Below, piece by piece: positions 40,682-49,356 of a stretch of DNA of 64,000 bases. The notes beneath the pieces were generated by a model. That model was not told the DNA's origin and ran no database searches. It saw nothing but the letters and a program-made list of their open reading frames with translations. Source of the DNA: Paraburkholderia kururiensis JCM 10599 = LMG 19447 (lineage in GTDB: Bacteria > Pseudomonadota > Gammaproteobacteria > Burkholderiales > Burkholderiaceae); assembly GCF_003986935.1 (NCBI RefSeq), contig NZ_RJZE01000021.1, positions 62,001-126,000 on the forward strand, in the 5' to 3' direction. A program made the translations under genes and the position numbers. Within the stretch, counting starts at the first letter, position 1; every line of letters begins with the position of its first letter.

Positions 40682-41566
40682 CTACTTCTCCTCGCCCTCG
40701 ATGCCCGTCATGCCGAGTTCGGCACCGGTCTCGGGGTCGGAGGCGGTGTCCGATGCAAGACGCTGCTTCATCGCCTCCACGGCCGCCACCTCCTTGCCGT
40801 CGAGTTTCCCGCTCGCCAGTCCGTCGCCGCCACCCACCGCGACCTGCGGCTCGGGCACGAGTTCGAGCCCGCGGCCCTGGTTCCACGGGCCGGGCACCGG
40901 CGGCTCGCCCACCTGCATCCTGAAGTACTGGCTCGCGTACTCCTTGACCGGCGGTAGCTTGCCCGGCGGAAAGTTCGGGCTGATCGAATACAGCGCCTTC
41001 TCGAACGACTTCTGGTGCGAGACCTCGCGCGTCATGAGAAAGCCGAGCGCCTCGCGCACGCCCGGGTCGTCGCTCACGTTGATGAGCCGCTCGTAGATGA
41101 TCTTCGCGCGTGCCTCCGCCGCGATGTTCGAGCGCAGGTCCGCCGTGGGCTCGCCGATGGTGTCGATATACGCGGCGTTCCACGGCACGCCCGCGGAGTT
41201 CGTGAGCGGCGTGCCCGCGCCGTACAGCACCTGCGTGACGTGGCTGTCGTTGCCCGCGCCGTTGAGCTTGCGGTACAGCTCGGCCTGGGCGTCCACGGCT
41301 TCGGCCAGTTCGCCCTTCGCGCCGCGGTTCAGCATCGCCACGATGGAGCCGATGATTTCGAGGTGGCTCAACTCTTCCGTTGCGATGTCGAACAGCATGT
41401 CCTTGCGGCCGGGGTCCTCTTCGGTGATGGCCTGCGTGAAGTAGCGCATGGCCGCGGCGAGTTCGCCTTGTGGACCGCCGAACTGCTCGAGCAGCAGATT
41501 CGCAAGCCCGGGATCGCATTCCCCGACCCGCACGGTGTACTGCAGACGCTTGTTGTGGACGAACAT
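40682..41566 (-). CDS. Manganese catalase
   Basis: Non-haem dimanganese catalase of 294 residues, removing hydrogen peroxide in the cytosol. Helix-bundle ligands fit the family: the Glu in QGELAAAMRYFTQA (helix A), ATEELSHLEI (Glu and His), and the second pair EARAKIIYERLINV and TREVSHQKSFEKAL. The C-terminal 60 residues (after YFRMQVGEPPVPGPWNQG) are a Gly/Glu/Asp-rich tail ending GIEGEEK. It is divergent from a DUF2306 protein and next to CsbD and COG4705 genes, together giving an impression of a stress cluster. Confidence 0.92.
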   Translation of the reverse strand: MFVHNKRLQYTVRVGECDPGLANLLLEQFGGPQGELAAAMRYFTQAITEEDPGRKDMLFDIATEELSHLEIIGSIVAMLNRGAKGELAEAVDAQAELYRKLNGAGNDSHVTQVLYGAGTPLTNSAGVPWNAAYIDTIGEPTADLRSNIAAEARAKIIYERLINVSDDPGVREALGFLMTREVSHQKSFEKALYSISPNFPPGKLPPVKEYASQYFRMQVGEPPVPGPWNQGRGLELVPEPQVAVGGGDGLASGKLDGKEVAAVEAMKQRLASDTASDPETGAELGMTGIEGEEK

Positions 41567-41679
41567 GACACTCCCCCTTGGTGAGCGATTGAACGAGCCA
41601 TCAGCACCGCATCGAACATTCCCGGCGACGCCTGCGCGCCGCGCTGCGACCTCGCCTGCGCGTTCCTATAATCGGGCGC

Positions 41680-42558
41680 ATGAAACCCGACCTGCCGCTG
41701 TCTTCGCCCGCCGCGCAGCCGCCGCTGGGCCCGCTCGATGTTTCCGGTTCGCTGCGTTCATCGCCTGCGCTTCGTTACGGATGGCGCGCGCTCGTTGCCG
41801 TCACGTGGGCGAGCATGGCGATCTTCGGCGTCTACATTGCGGTTTATTACGGCGGCGCGATTCCCGCGGGCGAACCTCGCGACTGGAACGCGGTACTGCC
41901 GCGCCTCTACGTGCCCGGCGAGCGTTGGGGCAGCGTGGCGATTGGGGCGCACTTCCTCGCGGGGTCGATGCTGCTCGCCATGGGGCCGGCGCAATTGATC
42001 ACGGGCCCGCGCGGCACGACGCCCAGGCTGCATCGCTGGATGGGGCGCGTCTACGTTGCGGCGGCGGCCATCGCGGGCCTGGGCGGCACGCTCTACATCG
42101 CCTTGCGCGGCACCGTGGGCGGCACGCCGATGAACATCGGCTTCGGCCTCTATGGCGCGCTCATGGTGGTGGCCGCCGTGGAAACGTTCAGGCATGCAAG
42201 AGCCCGGCAGCTTGCACGGCATCGCGCGTGGGCCATCCGGCTCGTCGCACTCGCGGTGGGCTCGTGGCTGTATCGAATGGATTACGGCCTCTGGCTGAAA
42301 CTGGCACACGGCATCGGCCATCACTCGCGCACCTTCGATGGCCCCTTCGACGCCTTCATGGCGTTCTTCTTCTACGTGCCGAACCTCGCCGTGGCCGAAG
42401 CGCTGATTCGCGCAGGGAACACGCCGCCGTCGCGGCGCACGCGGCGCGTGCTGACGCCGCTCGTGATCGTGGCCGCGGCGCTCATTGCGCTTGCCACGTG
42501 GCTATTCACGGCGTCGTATTGGGCGCCGCATATCGTGGCACGCATCGCGGCGTTGTGA
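41680..42558 (+). CDS. DUF2306 membrane protein
   Basis: Membrane protein of 292 residues of the DUF2306 family. About seven helices are seen: WASMAIFGVYIAVYYGGA near residue 44-62, FLAGSMLLAMGPAQLITG, RLHRWMGRVYVAAAAIAGLGGTLYIALRG, the central GFGLYGALMVVAA, and a C-terminal VIVAAALIALATWLF. Conserved His in RLHRWMG and ARHRAWAIRL are the family pattern, suggesting a haem- or metal-binding b561-like bundle, but no function is established. The first 35 residues are Pro/Ala/Ser-rich and cytoplasmic. Confidence 0.8.
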   Translation: MKPDLPLSSPAAQPPLGPLDVSGSLRSSPALRYGWRALVAVTWASMAIFGVYIAVYYGGAIPAGEPRDWNAVLPRLYVPGERWGSVAIGAHFLAGSMLLAMGPAQLITGPRGTTPRLHRWMGRVYVAAAAIAGLGGTLYIALRGTVGGTPMNIGFGLYGALMVVAAVETFRHARARQLARHRAWAIRLVALAVGSWLYRMDYGLWLKLAHGIGHHSRTFDGPFDAFMAFFFYVPNLAVAEALIRAGNTPPSRRTRRVLTPLVIVAAALIALATWLFTASYWAPHIVARIAAL

Positions 42559-42640
42559 GGGACGTCAAGCAGACGCAAGGCAGAGGTAAAGCGGGCGCAA
42601 AGCGCAAGGCAAGGTTTGCACGCAAGCGCTCCAGCACGGT

Positions 42641-42674
42641 CGGGACGGCCGGCGCTGCGCGCCGTGCCGTCCCG
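42641..42674. terminator. GC-rich hairpin between convergent DUF2306 and csbD-like genes
   Basis: A 9-bp perfect stem (CGGGACGGC at 42641-42649 with GCCGTCCCG at 42666-42674) with inner GGCGC/GCGCC pairing. No clear U-run on either side, so it may act as a weak terminator or RNA 3' stabiliser for both transcripts. Confidence 0.4.
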
Positions 42675-42685
42675 CCGCAGACACA

Positions 42686-42874
42686 TCAGTGACGGCGCGA
42701 AGCGTCGTCCTTGATGGCTTCCTTCATGTCGCCAATATCCTTGCGCGCCTGGCCGGCGCCCTGCTGAAGATCGCCCTTGAGCTCGCGGCCCGGGTTGTCG
42801 GTGGCCTTGCCCACCTCTTCGTTGACCTTGCCCTTCACCTTTTCGGCTACGCCCTTCACCTGGTCTTTGTTCAT
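42686..42874 (-). CDS. CsbD-family stress protein
   Basis: Short hydrophilic protein of 62 residues starting at 42874, with the CsbD signature MNKDQVKGVAEKVKGKVNEEVGK, then GRELKGDLQQGAGQARKDIGDMKEAIKDD. In other bacteria this family is induced by general stress and phosphate starvation and has no known enzyme activity. Acidic and basic residues alternate and the chain is probably disordered. A 7-base perfect inverted repeat lies just upstream (42895-42910). Confidence 0.92.
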   Translation of the reverse strand: MNKDQVKGVAEKVKGKVNEEVGKATDNPGRELKGDLQQGAGQARKDIGDMKEAIKDDASRRH

Positions 42875-43185
42875 CTGGGTTCTCCCATAGGACTGCGACA
42901 ACCTTGTCGCCCCGGTGAAATAGCAGCCGGCGTGCCTGCCGAGGCCATGCCCACCATGCGGCAAGGCCGCAAGCATCCGCGCGGCGCACCATGAAAGAAA
43001 CGCCACCACCGTGCAAACAGGAGCGGCGAGCGGACGCCATCGGCGGCCGCGGAAAACGCCTGCACGCACCCACAGCACAAGACAAACGTCAGGCCCGCGA
43101 GGGGCAGGCACGGCAATCGCTACGCCACTTAACGGCGGCGGCACCGCGGTTGCAACGGTGACACCGCCCAGGAATGGAAAGGCTT
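42875..43185. other. Gap between csbD-like and response-regulator genes
   Basis: No gene was seen in 311 bases. The left end has a perfect inverted repeat GCGACAA-CC-TTGTCGC at 42895-42910, 20 bases upstream of the CsbD ATG. The remainder is GC-rich without a recognised promoter box and should contain start sites for both divergent genes. Confidence 0.45.
42895..42910. promoter_or_regulatory. Inverted repeat upstream of the CsbD gene
   Basis: Seven-base arms GCGACAA and TTGTCGC flank two central bases, 20 bases before the CsbD start. It could be an operator over the promoter or a leader hairpin shielding the ribosome-binding site. Confidence 0.35.
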
Positions 43186-43602
43186 ATGACTACGCTGCTG
43201 CTTGTAGACGACGACCGGAATTTCCTGCGCGCGCTGCGGCTCGTGTTCGAGATCGACGGGTACCGCGTGCTCACCGCGCACGACGGTGTCGACGCAATGG
43301 CGCTCGCCGCCGCGCAACGGCCGGACGCCATCGTCACGGACCTGATGATGCCGGGCGTCGACGGGCTGGAGCTGTGCCGCCGTCTGAAAGTCGAGTGGCC
43401 CACGCTGCGCATTCCCGTCGTCATGCTGACCGCCACCTTCCCGCTGCCCGCGCAGGGCGACTGGCCGTGGGACGTGCTGCTCAGCAAGCCGGTGTCGGCG
43501 GCGCTGCTACGGCGCGTGGTGGATTCGCTGCTGGGCGGCAGGACAGCCACACCGCAGGCGCATGGCCACAGGCCGCCGACGCGTGGCTTGATGGAGCGGT
43601 AA
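43186..43602 (+). CDS. Single-domain response regulator
   Basis: Receiver-only protein of 138 residues (CheY-like). The acidic pocket is LLLVDDDRN, the phosphoacceptor Asp is in DAIVTDLMMPGVDGLELC (about residue 49), the Thr/Ser is in VVMLTATFP and the Lys is in VLLSKPV. The last 25 residues are basic and probably disordered. The start at 43186 is favoured by AAGG placed before it; an upstream ATG at 43174 adds MERL. No kinase is adjacent, so its partner is elsewhere. Confidence 0.85.
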   Translation: MTTLLLVDDDRNFLRALRLVFEIDGYRVLTAHDGVDAMALAAAQRPDAIVTDLMMPGVDGLELCRRLKVEWPTLRIPVVMLTATFPLPAQGDWPWDVLLSKPVSAALLRRVVDSLLGGRTATPQAHGHRPPTRGLMER

Positions 43603-43675
43603 GCCGGGCGTCAGAGCACGCCGCTACGCCAACACAACCATCAATGCGCGAGGCCGAGGCCCCGCCGCCCATGCC

Positions 43676-44251
43676 TCACAACGGCTTTGCTCTCACCTGA
43701 TTCGATACCGGCACGAAGATGCCCGCGCCCAGGTGGTGGATGGTGTGCAGCCCGGCGTTCGATCCGTCGAAGCTCCAATGGCCGTTCGCAAACACGCGGC
43801 TGTCCGCGGCGGCGGCAACCACTTCGCCAAAGCAGGTGTCGTAGGCGTCTTCGGTATGCGGCTCGCGAATCAGGCGGCACTCCATCCAGGCCGCGCATCC
43901 CGCTTCGATCAACGGCAACCCCAGCACCGGGCCTTGCACGGTTTCGATGCCGTACTTCGCGAACTTGTCCCCCTCGCGCCCGCTCGACGAACCCACCGCA
44001 TACGTGTGGTCGATGAAGGCGGCACCCGGCACGCAGATGCCGAAGGTGCCGCTCGCCATGGCGAGTTCGCGTGTGAAGGTGTGCTTGTCGATCACCACGG
44101 CGATGCGCGGCGGCGTGAACTCCACGGGCATCGACCAGGCCGCGGCCATCACGTTGCGGCGGCTGCCGTCGGCGCTCGTAACGAGCACCGTGGGACCGTG
44201 GTTGATGAGGCGGCTGGCGTGTTCGAGTGCAACGGGTTTGAAATGGCTCAT
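43676..44251 (-). CDS. Flavin reductase-like domain protein
   Basis: Flavin-binding split-barrel protein of 191 residues: HGPTVLVTSADGSRRNVMAAAWSMPVEFTPPRIAVVIDKHTFT is the FMN-binding face, followed by GTFGICVPGAAFID and the GDKFAKYGIETVQGPVLGLPLIEAGCAAWMEC segment. Such proteins reduce FMN with NAD(P)H for a partner mono-oxygenase or act alone. Start at 44251 (MSHFKPVALEHASRL). It is co-directional with, and 37 bases after, the LysR gene, and could belong to its transcript. Confidence 0.82.
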   Translation of the reverse strand: MSHFKPVALEHASRLINHGPTVLVTSADGSRRNVMAAAWSMPVEFTPPRIAVVIDKHTFTRELAMASGTFGICVPGAAFIDHTYAVGSSSGREGDKFAKYGIETVQGPVLGLPLIEAGCAAWMECRLIREPHTEDAYDTCFGEVVAAAADSRVFANGHWSFDGSNAGLHTIHHLGAGIFVPVSNQVRAKPL

Positions 44252-44288
44252 GTCGGTCTGGGCGGAAGTGTATGTAGATGGGGTGAAG

Positions 44289-45197
44289 TCAGAACGGATG
44301 CCTTGGGCGGGTCTTGAGCGCATCGATCAAGGCCCGCACCTTGGGCGACGGATGGCTCGTGGAAGGATAAACGACGTGCACGCCCGCCGCCGGCGAGCGC
44401 CACGCGGGCAAGAGACGCACGAGGCGGCCCGCTTCGACGTCGGCGGCAATCGAAAAGTCTGTGAGGTAGCCGAAGCCCACGCCCGCGAGCGCGGCGGCGC
44501 GGGCGGCGGGCGCGGTGTCGGTGGTGAACGCGCGCTTGCAGCGCACGCTGCGCTTGTCGCCGCGCGCGTTCACGAGTTCCAGCGCCTGCGGACGGCCCGG
44601 CACGGGCCGCGCCACGTAGGGCCGGTCCGCGAGCGCCGCGGGCGTGCGCGGCTCGCCCCATGCCGCAATCCATTCGGGGCTCGCCACGAGCCAGCGCTCG
44701 TAGCCGTCCACCTTCGCCGCGCGGTAATTCGAATCGGCGAGGCGGCCCAGCCGCACCGCGACATCCACGTTTTCCGTCACAAGGTCGATGACGCGGTCGT
44801 TGCAGAGCAATTCGACATCGAGTTCGGGGTTCGCCGCGCGCAACGCCGCGAGCGCGGGCACCACCACGACCGACCCGTAGTCCACCGGCGCGCTCACGCG
44901 CAGCGTGCCGCGCAACGGCCCCGTGCCACCCGATACGGCCGCGAGCGCCTCGTTCGCGGTGCGCAGAATCGCCACGCTCGCTTCATAGAACGCGCGGCCG
45001 GCGTCGGTTACGTTCAGGCGCCGCGTGGTGCGCACCAGCAGGCTCGCGCCCACCTCGGCTTCCAGCCGCTGCATGTGCGTGCTGACCATCGTCTTCGCGA
45101 GACCCAGCCGCCCGGCCGCGGCCGTCAGGGAACCGGCCTCCACCACGGCGGCGAAGATCGCCAGCCGGTTCAGATTCACGTCGCGTACGTCGGCCAT
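44289..45197 (-). CDS. LysR-family regulator divergent from a glutathione S-transferase
   Basis: LysR regulator of 302 residues with the DNA-binding N-terminus (DVNLNRLAIFAAVVEAGSLTAAAGRLGLAKTMVSTHMQRLEAEVG) and an effector domain of the CrgA-like type (GTLRVSAPVDYGSVVVVPALAALRAANPELDVELLCNDRVIDLV). It is divergent from the GST gene across a 131-base gap that holds a CGGAAA-N8-TTTCCG dyad, and is followed by the flavin reductase on its own strand. Effector unknown; electrophile or quinone response is only a guess from the neighbours. Confidence 0.88.
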   Translation of the reverse strand: MADVRDVNLNRLAIFAAVVEAGSLTAAAGRLGLAKTMVSTHMQRLEAEVGASLLVRTTRRLNVTDAGRAFYEASVAILRTANEALAAVSGGTGPLRGTLRVSAPVDYGSVVVVPALAALRAANPELDVELLCNDRVIDLVTENVDVAVRLGRLADSNYRAAKVDGYERWLVASPEWIAAWGEPRTPAALADRPYVARPVPGRPQALELVNARGDKRSVRCKRAFTTDTAPAARAAALAGVGFGYLTDFSIAADVEAGRLVRLLPAWRSPAAGVHVVYPSTSHPSPKVRALIDALKTRPRHPF

Positions 45198-45212
45198 CGC
45201 TGATTGTCCACT

Positions 45213-45232
45213 CGGAAAGGATTATGTTTCCG
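45213..45232. promoter_or_regulatory. Candidate LysR operator between regulator and GST
   Basis: Six-base perfect arms CGGAAA and TTTCCG with an 8-base spacer, 16 bases upstream of the LysR ATG and about 100 before the GST ATG. GATTAT occurs twice within 15 bases here. Confidence 0.4.
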
Positions 45233-45328
45233 CGATTATCCGTCTTCACCGGACGCGGCGCACGCCCTACGCTTCAGTCCACGCCCTTTCAGGTGCCCTC
45301 TCAACCCGACACCAGACGGAGACCTCGC

Positions 45329-45982
45329 ATGTCGCCCACGCCCGCTACCTCGCGTCCGCGCCACCCCATTCGCCTTTACACGACGCGCCTGTCGGGCCAC
45401 GGCCACCGCGTGCAGCTGTTTCTCACGATGCTCGATCTGCCGTTCGACGTGGTCGAGGTGAACATGAAGGCCGGCGACAACCGCCGCCCCGAGTTTCTCG
45501 CGCTCAATCCGTTCGGGCAGGTGCCCGTGATCGAAGACGGCGAAACCGTGCTGTTCGATTCGAACGCGATTCTCGTCTACCTCGCGAAGCGTTACGGCGA
45601 CCCGTCGTGGCTGCCCGACGACCCGCAAGGCGCCGCGGCCGTGCAGCGCTGGCTCTCGCTGGCCGCGGGGCCCATCGCCTACGGTCCGTGCGCGGCGCGG
45701 CTCGTCACCGTGTTCGGCGCGCCGCTCGACCACGCATTCACTCAACGTGTCGCGGTGAAGCTCTTCGACGTAATCGAAGGCGAGTTCGCGAACAAGCGCT
45801 TTGCAGCGGGCGACACGCCGACCATCGCGGATGTCGCCGCCTACGCGTACATCGCCCACGCGCCGGAAGGCGGTATTTCACTCGATCCGTATCCGAACCT
45901 GCGGGCGTGGCTGCGCCGCATCGAAGCGTTGCCGCGCTTCGTGCCGATGCCGCAGACGAAGGCCGGGCTGCTCGCTGAATGA
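45329..45982 (+). CDS. Glutathione S-transferase
   Basis: GST of 217 residues. The thioredoxin-like half has PIRLYTTRLSGHGHRVQLFLTMLDLPFDVVEV, a cis-Pro in NPFGQVPVIEDG and the glutathione-binding SNAILVYLAKRYG. The helical half contains FAAGDTPTIADVAAYAYIAHAPEGG, the N-capping motif of GSTs. The ATG at 45329 has GGAG placed before it. It conjugates or reduces electrophiles in the cytosol; the physiological substrate is unknown. Likely regulated by the divergent LysR gene. The following PNPOx-fold gene starts 167 bases later on the same strand. Confidence 0.92.
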   Translation: MSPTPATSRPRHPIRLYTTRLSGHGHRVQLFLTMLDLPFDVVEVNMKAGDNRRPEFLALNPFGQVPVIEDGETVLFDSNAILVYLAKRYGDPSWLPDDPQGAAAVQRWLSLAAGPIAYGPCAARLVTVFGAPLDHAFTQRVAVKLFDVIEGEFANKRFAAGDTPTIADVAAYAYIAHAPEGGISLDPYPNLRAWLRRIEALPRFVPMPQTKAGLLAE

Positions 45983-46149
45983 GTGGCCCGGCGAGTCGCT
46001 GAAAGAACGGGTGAATGCGTTGCCGGGTGAGGAGCCGGGTAAGCAGCAGAATGCGTCGCCAAATGAGTGGCCGAAGCGAGCGGCACACGCCCGGTGCCGC
46101 GCCGTCCGTGCAGCTTCAGCGTGCCATCGTGTCTCAGGAGAAGCCCATC

Positions 46150-47175
46150 ATGTCCGACCTTTCGACGTTACCGCCGCCTCTTTCGCTTGACGAGCCGCGT
46201 GCCGACTGGCCGTTTCACGCCGGCGAACTCGAAGCCCAGGTGCGTGCGGGCGCAGGCAGCGGCGGTAATAGCGGCAATGGCGGCAATAGCGGCGGAACGC
46301 GCGGCATCCGCACCTACCTGCCGGAGCAGCATCGCGCGTTCTATGCGGAGCTGCCTTTCATGGTGCTGGGCGGGCTCGATGCCAACGGCCAGCCGTGGGC
46401 GACGCTGCGCGTGGGCGAGCCTGGCTTCGTCTTCTCGCCGGACCCCGAAACGCTGCGTATTGCGGGTCACGCGTTGCCCGGCGATCCGCTGGCCGATGCA
46501 TGGAACGTGGGCGCGGCGCTGGGCGGCCTCGGCATCCAGTTCACGACGCGGCGGCGCAATCGCGTGAACGGTATCGTCACCGCTGCCGGCAACGGCACCT
46601 TCACGCTGCATGTGAGCCAGAGCTTCGGCAACTGCCCCAAATACATCCAGCGCCGCGAACCGCAGCCGCTGCCCCAGCCGCTGCAACGCGATGCATCCGC
46701 GCGTGCCGCGGCACCGCAGCGCGTCGCCACCGCGCTCGACGACGCCGACCGCGCGCTGATCGCGACCGCCGATACGTTTTTCATTGCCAGCGCCAACCTG
46801 GCCGACGACGCCGGACCGGCGCGCGGCGTGGACGTCTCGCATCGCGGCGGCCTGCCGGGCTTCGTGCGCGTGGACGACGCCCGCACGCTGACCGCGCCCG
46901 ACTTCAAGGGCAACCGCTTCTTCAACACGCTCGGCAATCTGGTCAGCCAACCGCGCGCGGGGCTTCTTTTCATCGACTTCGAACGCGGCGATCTGCTCTA
47001 TCTCGCCGTGCAGGCCGAGGTGATCTGGAGCGGCCCGGAACTCGATGCGTTCGCAGGCGCCGAGCGGCTGGTGCGGTTCCACATCGAAGAGGTGAGGCGC
47101 AGCGCGGCAGTGGTGCCGCTCAGGTGGTCGGCGGTGGAGTATGCAGCGCAGTTTGCGCAGCAGCGGTCAACATAG
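46150..47175 (+). CDS. Pyridoxamine 5'-phosphate oxidase-fold protein
   Basis: Protein of 341 residues with a duplicated FMN-binding split barrel. The N-terminal half is HRAFYAELPFMVLGGLDANGQPWATLRVGEPGF and the C-terminal half is DTFFIASANLADDAGPARGVDVSHRGGLPGFV. The NCPKYIQRR motif lies at about residue 160-168. This pattern is seen in uncharacterised flavin-dependent reductases sometimes fused to ferredoxin domains; no ferredoxin part is present. A low-complexity Gly/Asn/Ser insertion (about 36-50) comes from GGCAAT-type repeats. The end overlaps the convergent LysR gene by 56 bases. Confidence 0.75.
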   Translation: MSDLSTLPPPLSLDEPRADWPFHAGELEAQVRAGAGSGGNSGNGGNSGGTRGIRTYLPEQHRAFYAELPFMVLGGLDANGQPWATLRVGEPGFVFSPDPETLRIAGHALPGDPLADAWNVGAALGGLGIQFTTRRRNRVNGIVTAAGNGTFTLHVSQSFGNCPKYIQRREPQPLPQPLQRDASARAAAPQRVATALDDADRALIATADTFFIASANLADDAGPARGVDVSHRGGLPGFVRVDDARTLTAPDFKGNRFFNTLGNLVSQPRAGLLFIDFERGDLLYLAVQAEVIWSGPELDAFAGAERLVRFHIEEVRRSAAVVPLRWSAVEYAAQFAQQRST

Positions 47176-48100
47176 CCGGCCCCGCCGCCGCAGCCGCAGC
47201 CGCAGCAGCCTCGCCCCGCTTCAGAAAATCGATGAACGCCCGCAGCGGCGCAGGCACGTGGCGATGGCCCGGGTAGTACAGGAACGGCCCCGAAAACCGC
47301 TGCCACCACGGCGCCAGAATCGGCTCCAGCGCGCCGCTTTCCAGGTGGGGCCGCAGCATGTCCTCGAACAGGTGCACCACGCCGACGCCCGCGAGCGCCG
47401 TGCTCACCACGAGGTCCATCGCCGCCGCGGGCCGCACCACCAGCGTGCCGGGCGGGTCGAGCCGCACCACTTCCCCGTCGCGCTCGAAGGTCCACATGGC
47501 CATCGCGCCGCCCGCGAACTGGCCGCGCAGGCATACGTGGCCGAGCAGGTCGCGCGGATGCTCGGGGCGTCCGTGCAGATCGAGGTAAGCCGGCGTCGCG
47601 GCGGTCGCGAAACGCTCCACGCGCGGGCCGATGGGCACCGCGATCATGTCCTGTTCGAGCCGCTCGTCGTAGCGGATGCCGGCGTCGCAGCCCACCTCGA
47701 GCACGTCGACGAAGCCATCCTCCACCACCACTTCCACGCGGATGCCGGGATACGCCTGCAAGAACGGCGGAATCACGCCGGGCAACACGATGTGCGCGGC
47801 ACTGGACGGCACGTTGAGCTTCAGCGTGCCGGCGGGCTTGTCGCGAAAGCCGTTCAGCACGTCGAGCGCGGCTTCCATCTCCGCGAAAAGCGGCGTGAGC
47901 TTTTCGATGAGGCGCTGGCCCGCCTCGGTGGGCGCCACGCTGCGCGTGGTGCGGTTGAGCAGGCGCAGACCCAGCTTCGTCTCGAGGCGCCGCACCGCCG
48001 CGCTGAGACTGGACGCCGACACGCCGCTCGCGCGCGCCGCGTCGCGAAAGCCGCCCGCGCGCGCGACGGCGACGAAGGCGGCCAGATCGTTCATTTCCAT
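47120..48100 (-). CDS. LysR-family regulator divergent from an aldo/keto reductase
   Basis: LysR regulator of about 326 residues (start taken as MEMNDL at 48100; MNDL at 48094 and an upstream ATG at 48124 are alternatives). HTH: DLAAFVAVARAGGFRDAARASGVSASSLSAAVRRLETKLGLRLLNRTTRS, followed by a CrgA-like effector domain (GTLKLNVPSSAAHIVLPGVIPPFLQAYPGIRVEVVVEDG). The C-terminal 40 residues are a poly-Ala and Thr/Pro tail, and its last 56 bases lie within the opposing gene. Divergent from the aldo/keto reductase at 48240. Confidence 0.86.
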   Translation of the reverse strand: MEMNDLAAFVAVARAGGFRDAARASGVSASSLSAAVRRLETKLGLRLLNRTTRSVAPTEAGQRLIEKLTPLFAEMEAALDVLNGFRDKPAGTLKLNVPSSAAHIVLPGVIPPFLQAYPGIRVEVVVEDGFVDVLEVGCDAGIRYDERLEQDMIAVPIGPRVERFATAATPAYLDLHGRPEHPRDLLGHVCLRGQFAGGAMAMWTFERDGEVVRLDPPGTLVVRPAAAMDLVVSTALAGVGVVHLFEDMLRPHLESGALEPILAPWWQRFSGPFLYYPGHRHVPAPLRAFIDFLKRGEAAAAAAAAAGPAMLTAAAQTALHTPPPTT

Positions 48101-48139
48101 GCCGGGGGTGTCCTGAGAAGGCATTAACTGTGCATATTT

Positions 48140-48179
48140 TCGAACAACCTGTACACACTAGCCTGGATTATCGAACAAC
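48140..48179. promoter_or_regulatory. Direct repeat TCGAACAAC in the LysR-AKR gap
   Basis: The 9-mer TCGAACAAC occurs at 48140-48148 and again at 48171-48179, 31 bases apart on one face of the helix. It lies in the 139-base gap between the divergent start codons and may be a regulator contact. Confidence 0.35.
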
Positions 48180-48239
48180 GCAGTTGCGCTCATACTGGCC
48201 CTCGCCTCCTGTCCCACCACCCCACCCGAGGAGAACGAC

Positions 48240-49115
48240 ATGGCTACCCTCCATTCCACTCGCACCTTCCAGCTTGGCGATCGCACCGTGAACCGCATGG
48301 GTTACGGCGCCATGCAGCTGGCCGGCCCCGGCGTGTTCGGACCGCCGAAAGACCGCGCCGCCTGCATCGCCGTGCTGCGCGAAGCCGTGGAAGCGGGCGT
48401 GAATCACATCGATACGAGCGACTTCTATGGCCCGCACGTCACCAACCAGATCATTCGCGAAGCGCTGCACCCGTACCCGGACAACCTCGTGATCGTGACC
48501 AAGGTAGGCGCCGTGCGCAACGCCGAGGGCGCCTGGCTGCCCGCGCAGGAACCCGCGCAGCTCGCCCAGGGCGTGCACGACAACCTGCGCAATCTGGGCC
48601 TCGACGTCATGGACGTCGTGAACCTGCGGGTCATGGGCGACGTTCATCGCCCTTCGGAAGGATCGATCGAAAAGCAGGTGACCGCGCTCGCGGAGCTTCA
48701 GCAGAAAGGGCTCGTGCGCCACATTGGCCTTAGCAACGCAACGGCCGCGCAGGTGGCCGAAGCGCAGCGCATCGCGCCGGTGGTGTGCGTGCAGAACCAC
48801 TACAACGTGGTCCACCGCGACGACGACGCGCTCATCGACCACCTCGCCGCACAAGGCATCGCCTACGTGCCGTTCTTTCCGCTGGGCGGCTTTTCGCCGA
48901 TCCAGTCGACGAAGCTCGCGGAGGTCGCCCACGCGCTGGACGCCACGCCGATGCAGGTCGCGCTCGCCTGGCTGCTGCACCGCGCACCCAACATCCTGCT
49001 GATTCCCGGCACGTCGTCGGTGGGGCATCTGCGCGAAAACCTGAAGGCTGCGGCGTTCGAATTGAGCAGCGACGTGCTGGCCGAGATGGACGCGATCGGC
49101 GCCGAGGGGCGCTGA
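48240..49115 (+). CDS. Aldo/keto reductase
   Basis: NADPH-dependent oxidoreductase of 291 residues with a TIM-barrel. Catalytic tetrad residues fit: Asp in NHIDTSDFYGPHVTNQ (with Tyr), Lys in VIVTKVGAV, and the position usually held by His in VVNLRVMGDVH. The nucleotide-binding end is PNILLIPGTSSVGHLRENLKAA. It lacks the ~35-residue C-terminal extension of some families. The expression control is likely by the divergent LysR. Substrate not known. Confidence 0.88.
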   Translation: MATLHSTRTFQLGDRTVNRMGYGAMQLAGPGVFGPPKDRAACIAVLREAVEAGVNHIDTSDFYGPHVTNQIIREALHPYPDNLVIVTKVGAVRNAEGAWLPAQEPAQLAQGVHDNLRNLGLDVMDVVNLRVMGDVHRPSEGSIEKQVTALAELQQKGLVRHIGLSNATAAQVAEAQRIAPVVCVQNHYNVVHRDDDALIDHLAAQGIAYVPFFPLGGFSPIQSTKLAEVAHALDATPMQVALAWLLHRAPNILLIPGTSSVGHLRENLKAAAFELSSDVLAEMDAIGAEGR

Positions 49116-49356
49116 GGGGCACTGAGGGGAGATAAGGCCGCGCGTGGCATGTCGTGTCCCATGCCGTGCACGCAATCGGAGCACGCAGCTTGCTTCGCCT
49201 CTCTTGAGCCCACGGATGCGCCGCATCCGCTCGATGTGATGGCCTTGGCTGTGCGGAGCCGGGACGACGGAAGATCGCCACGCGCGTTCCGCCCGCAGGT
49301 GTCCGGCACGTGCGCACGATCTGTGCCGCCAACAGGGCCGATCCGGCAGAACGCCG

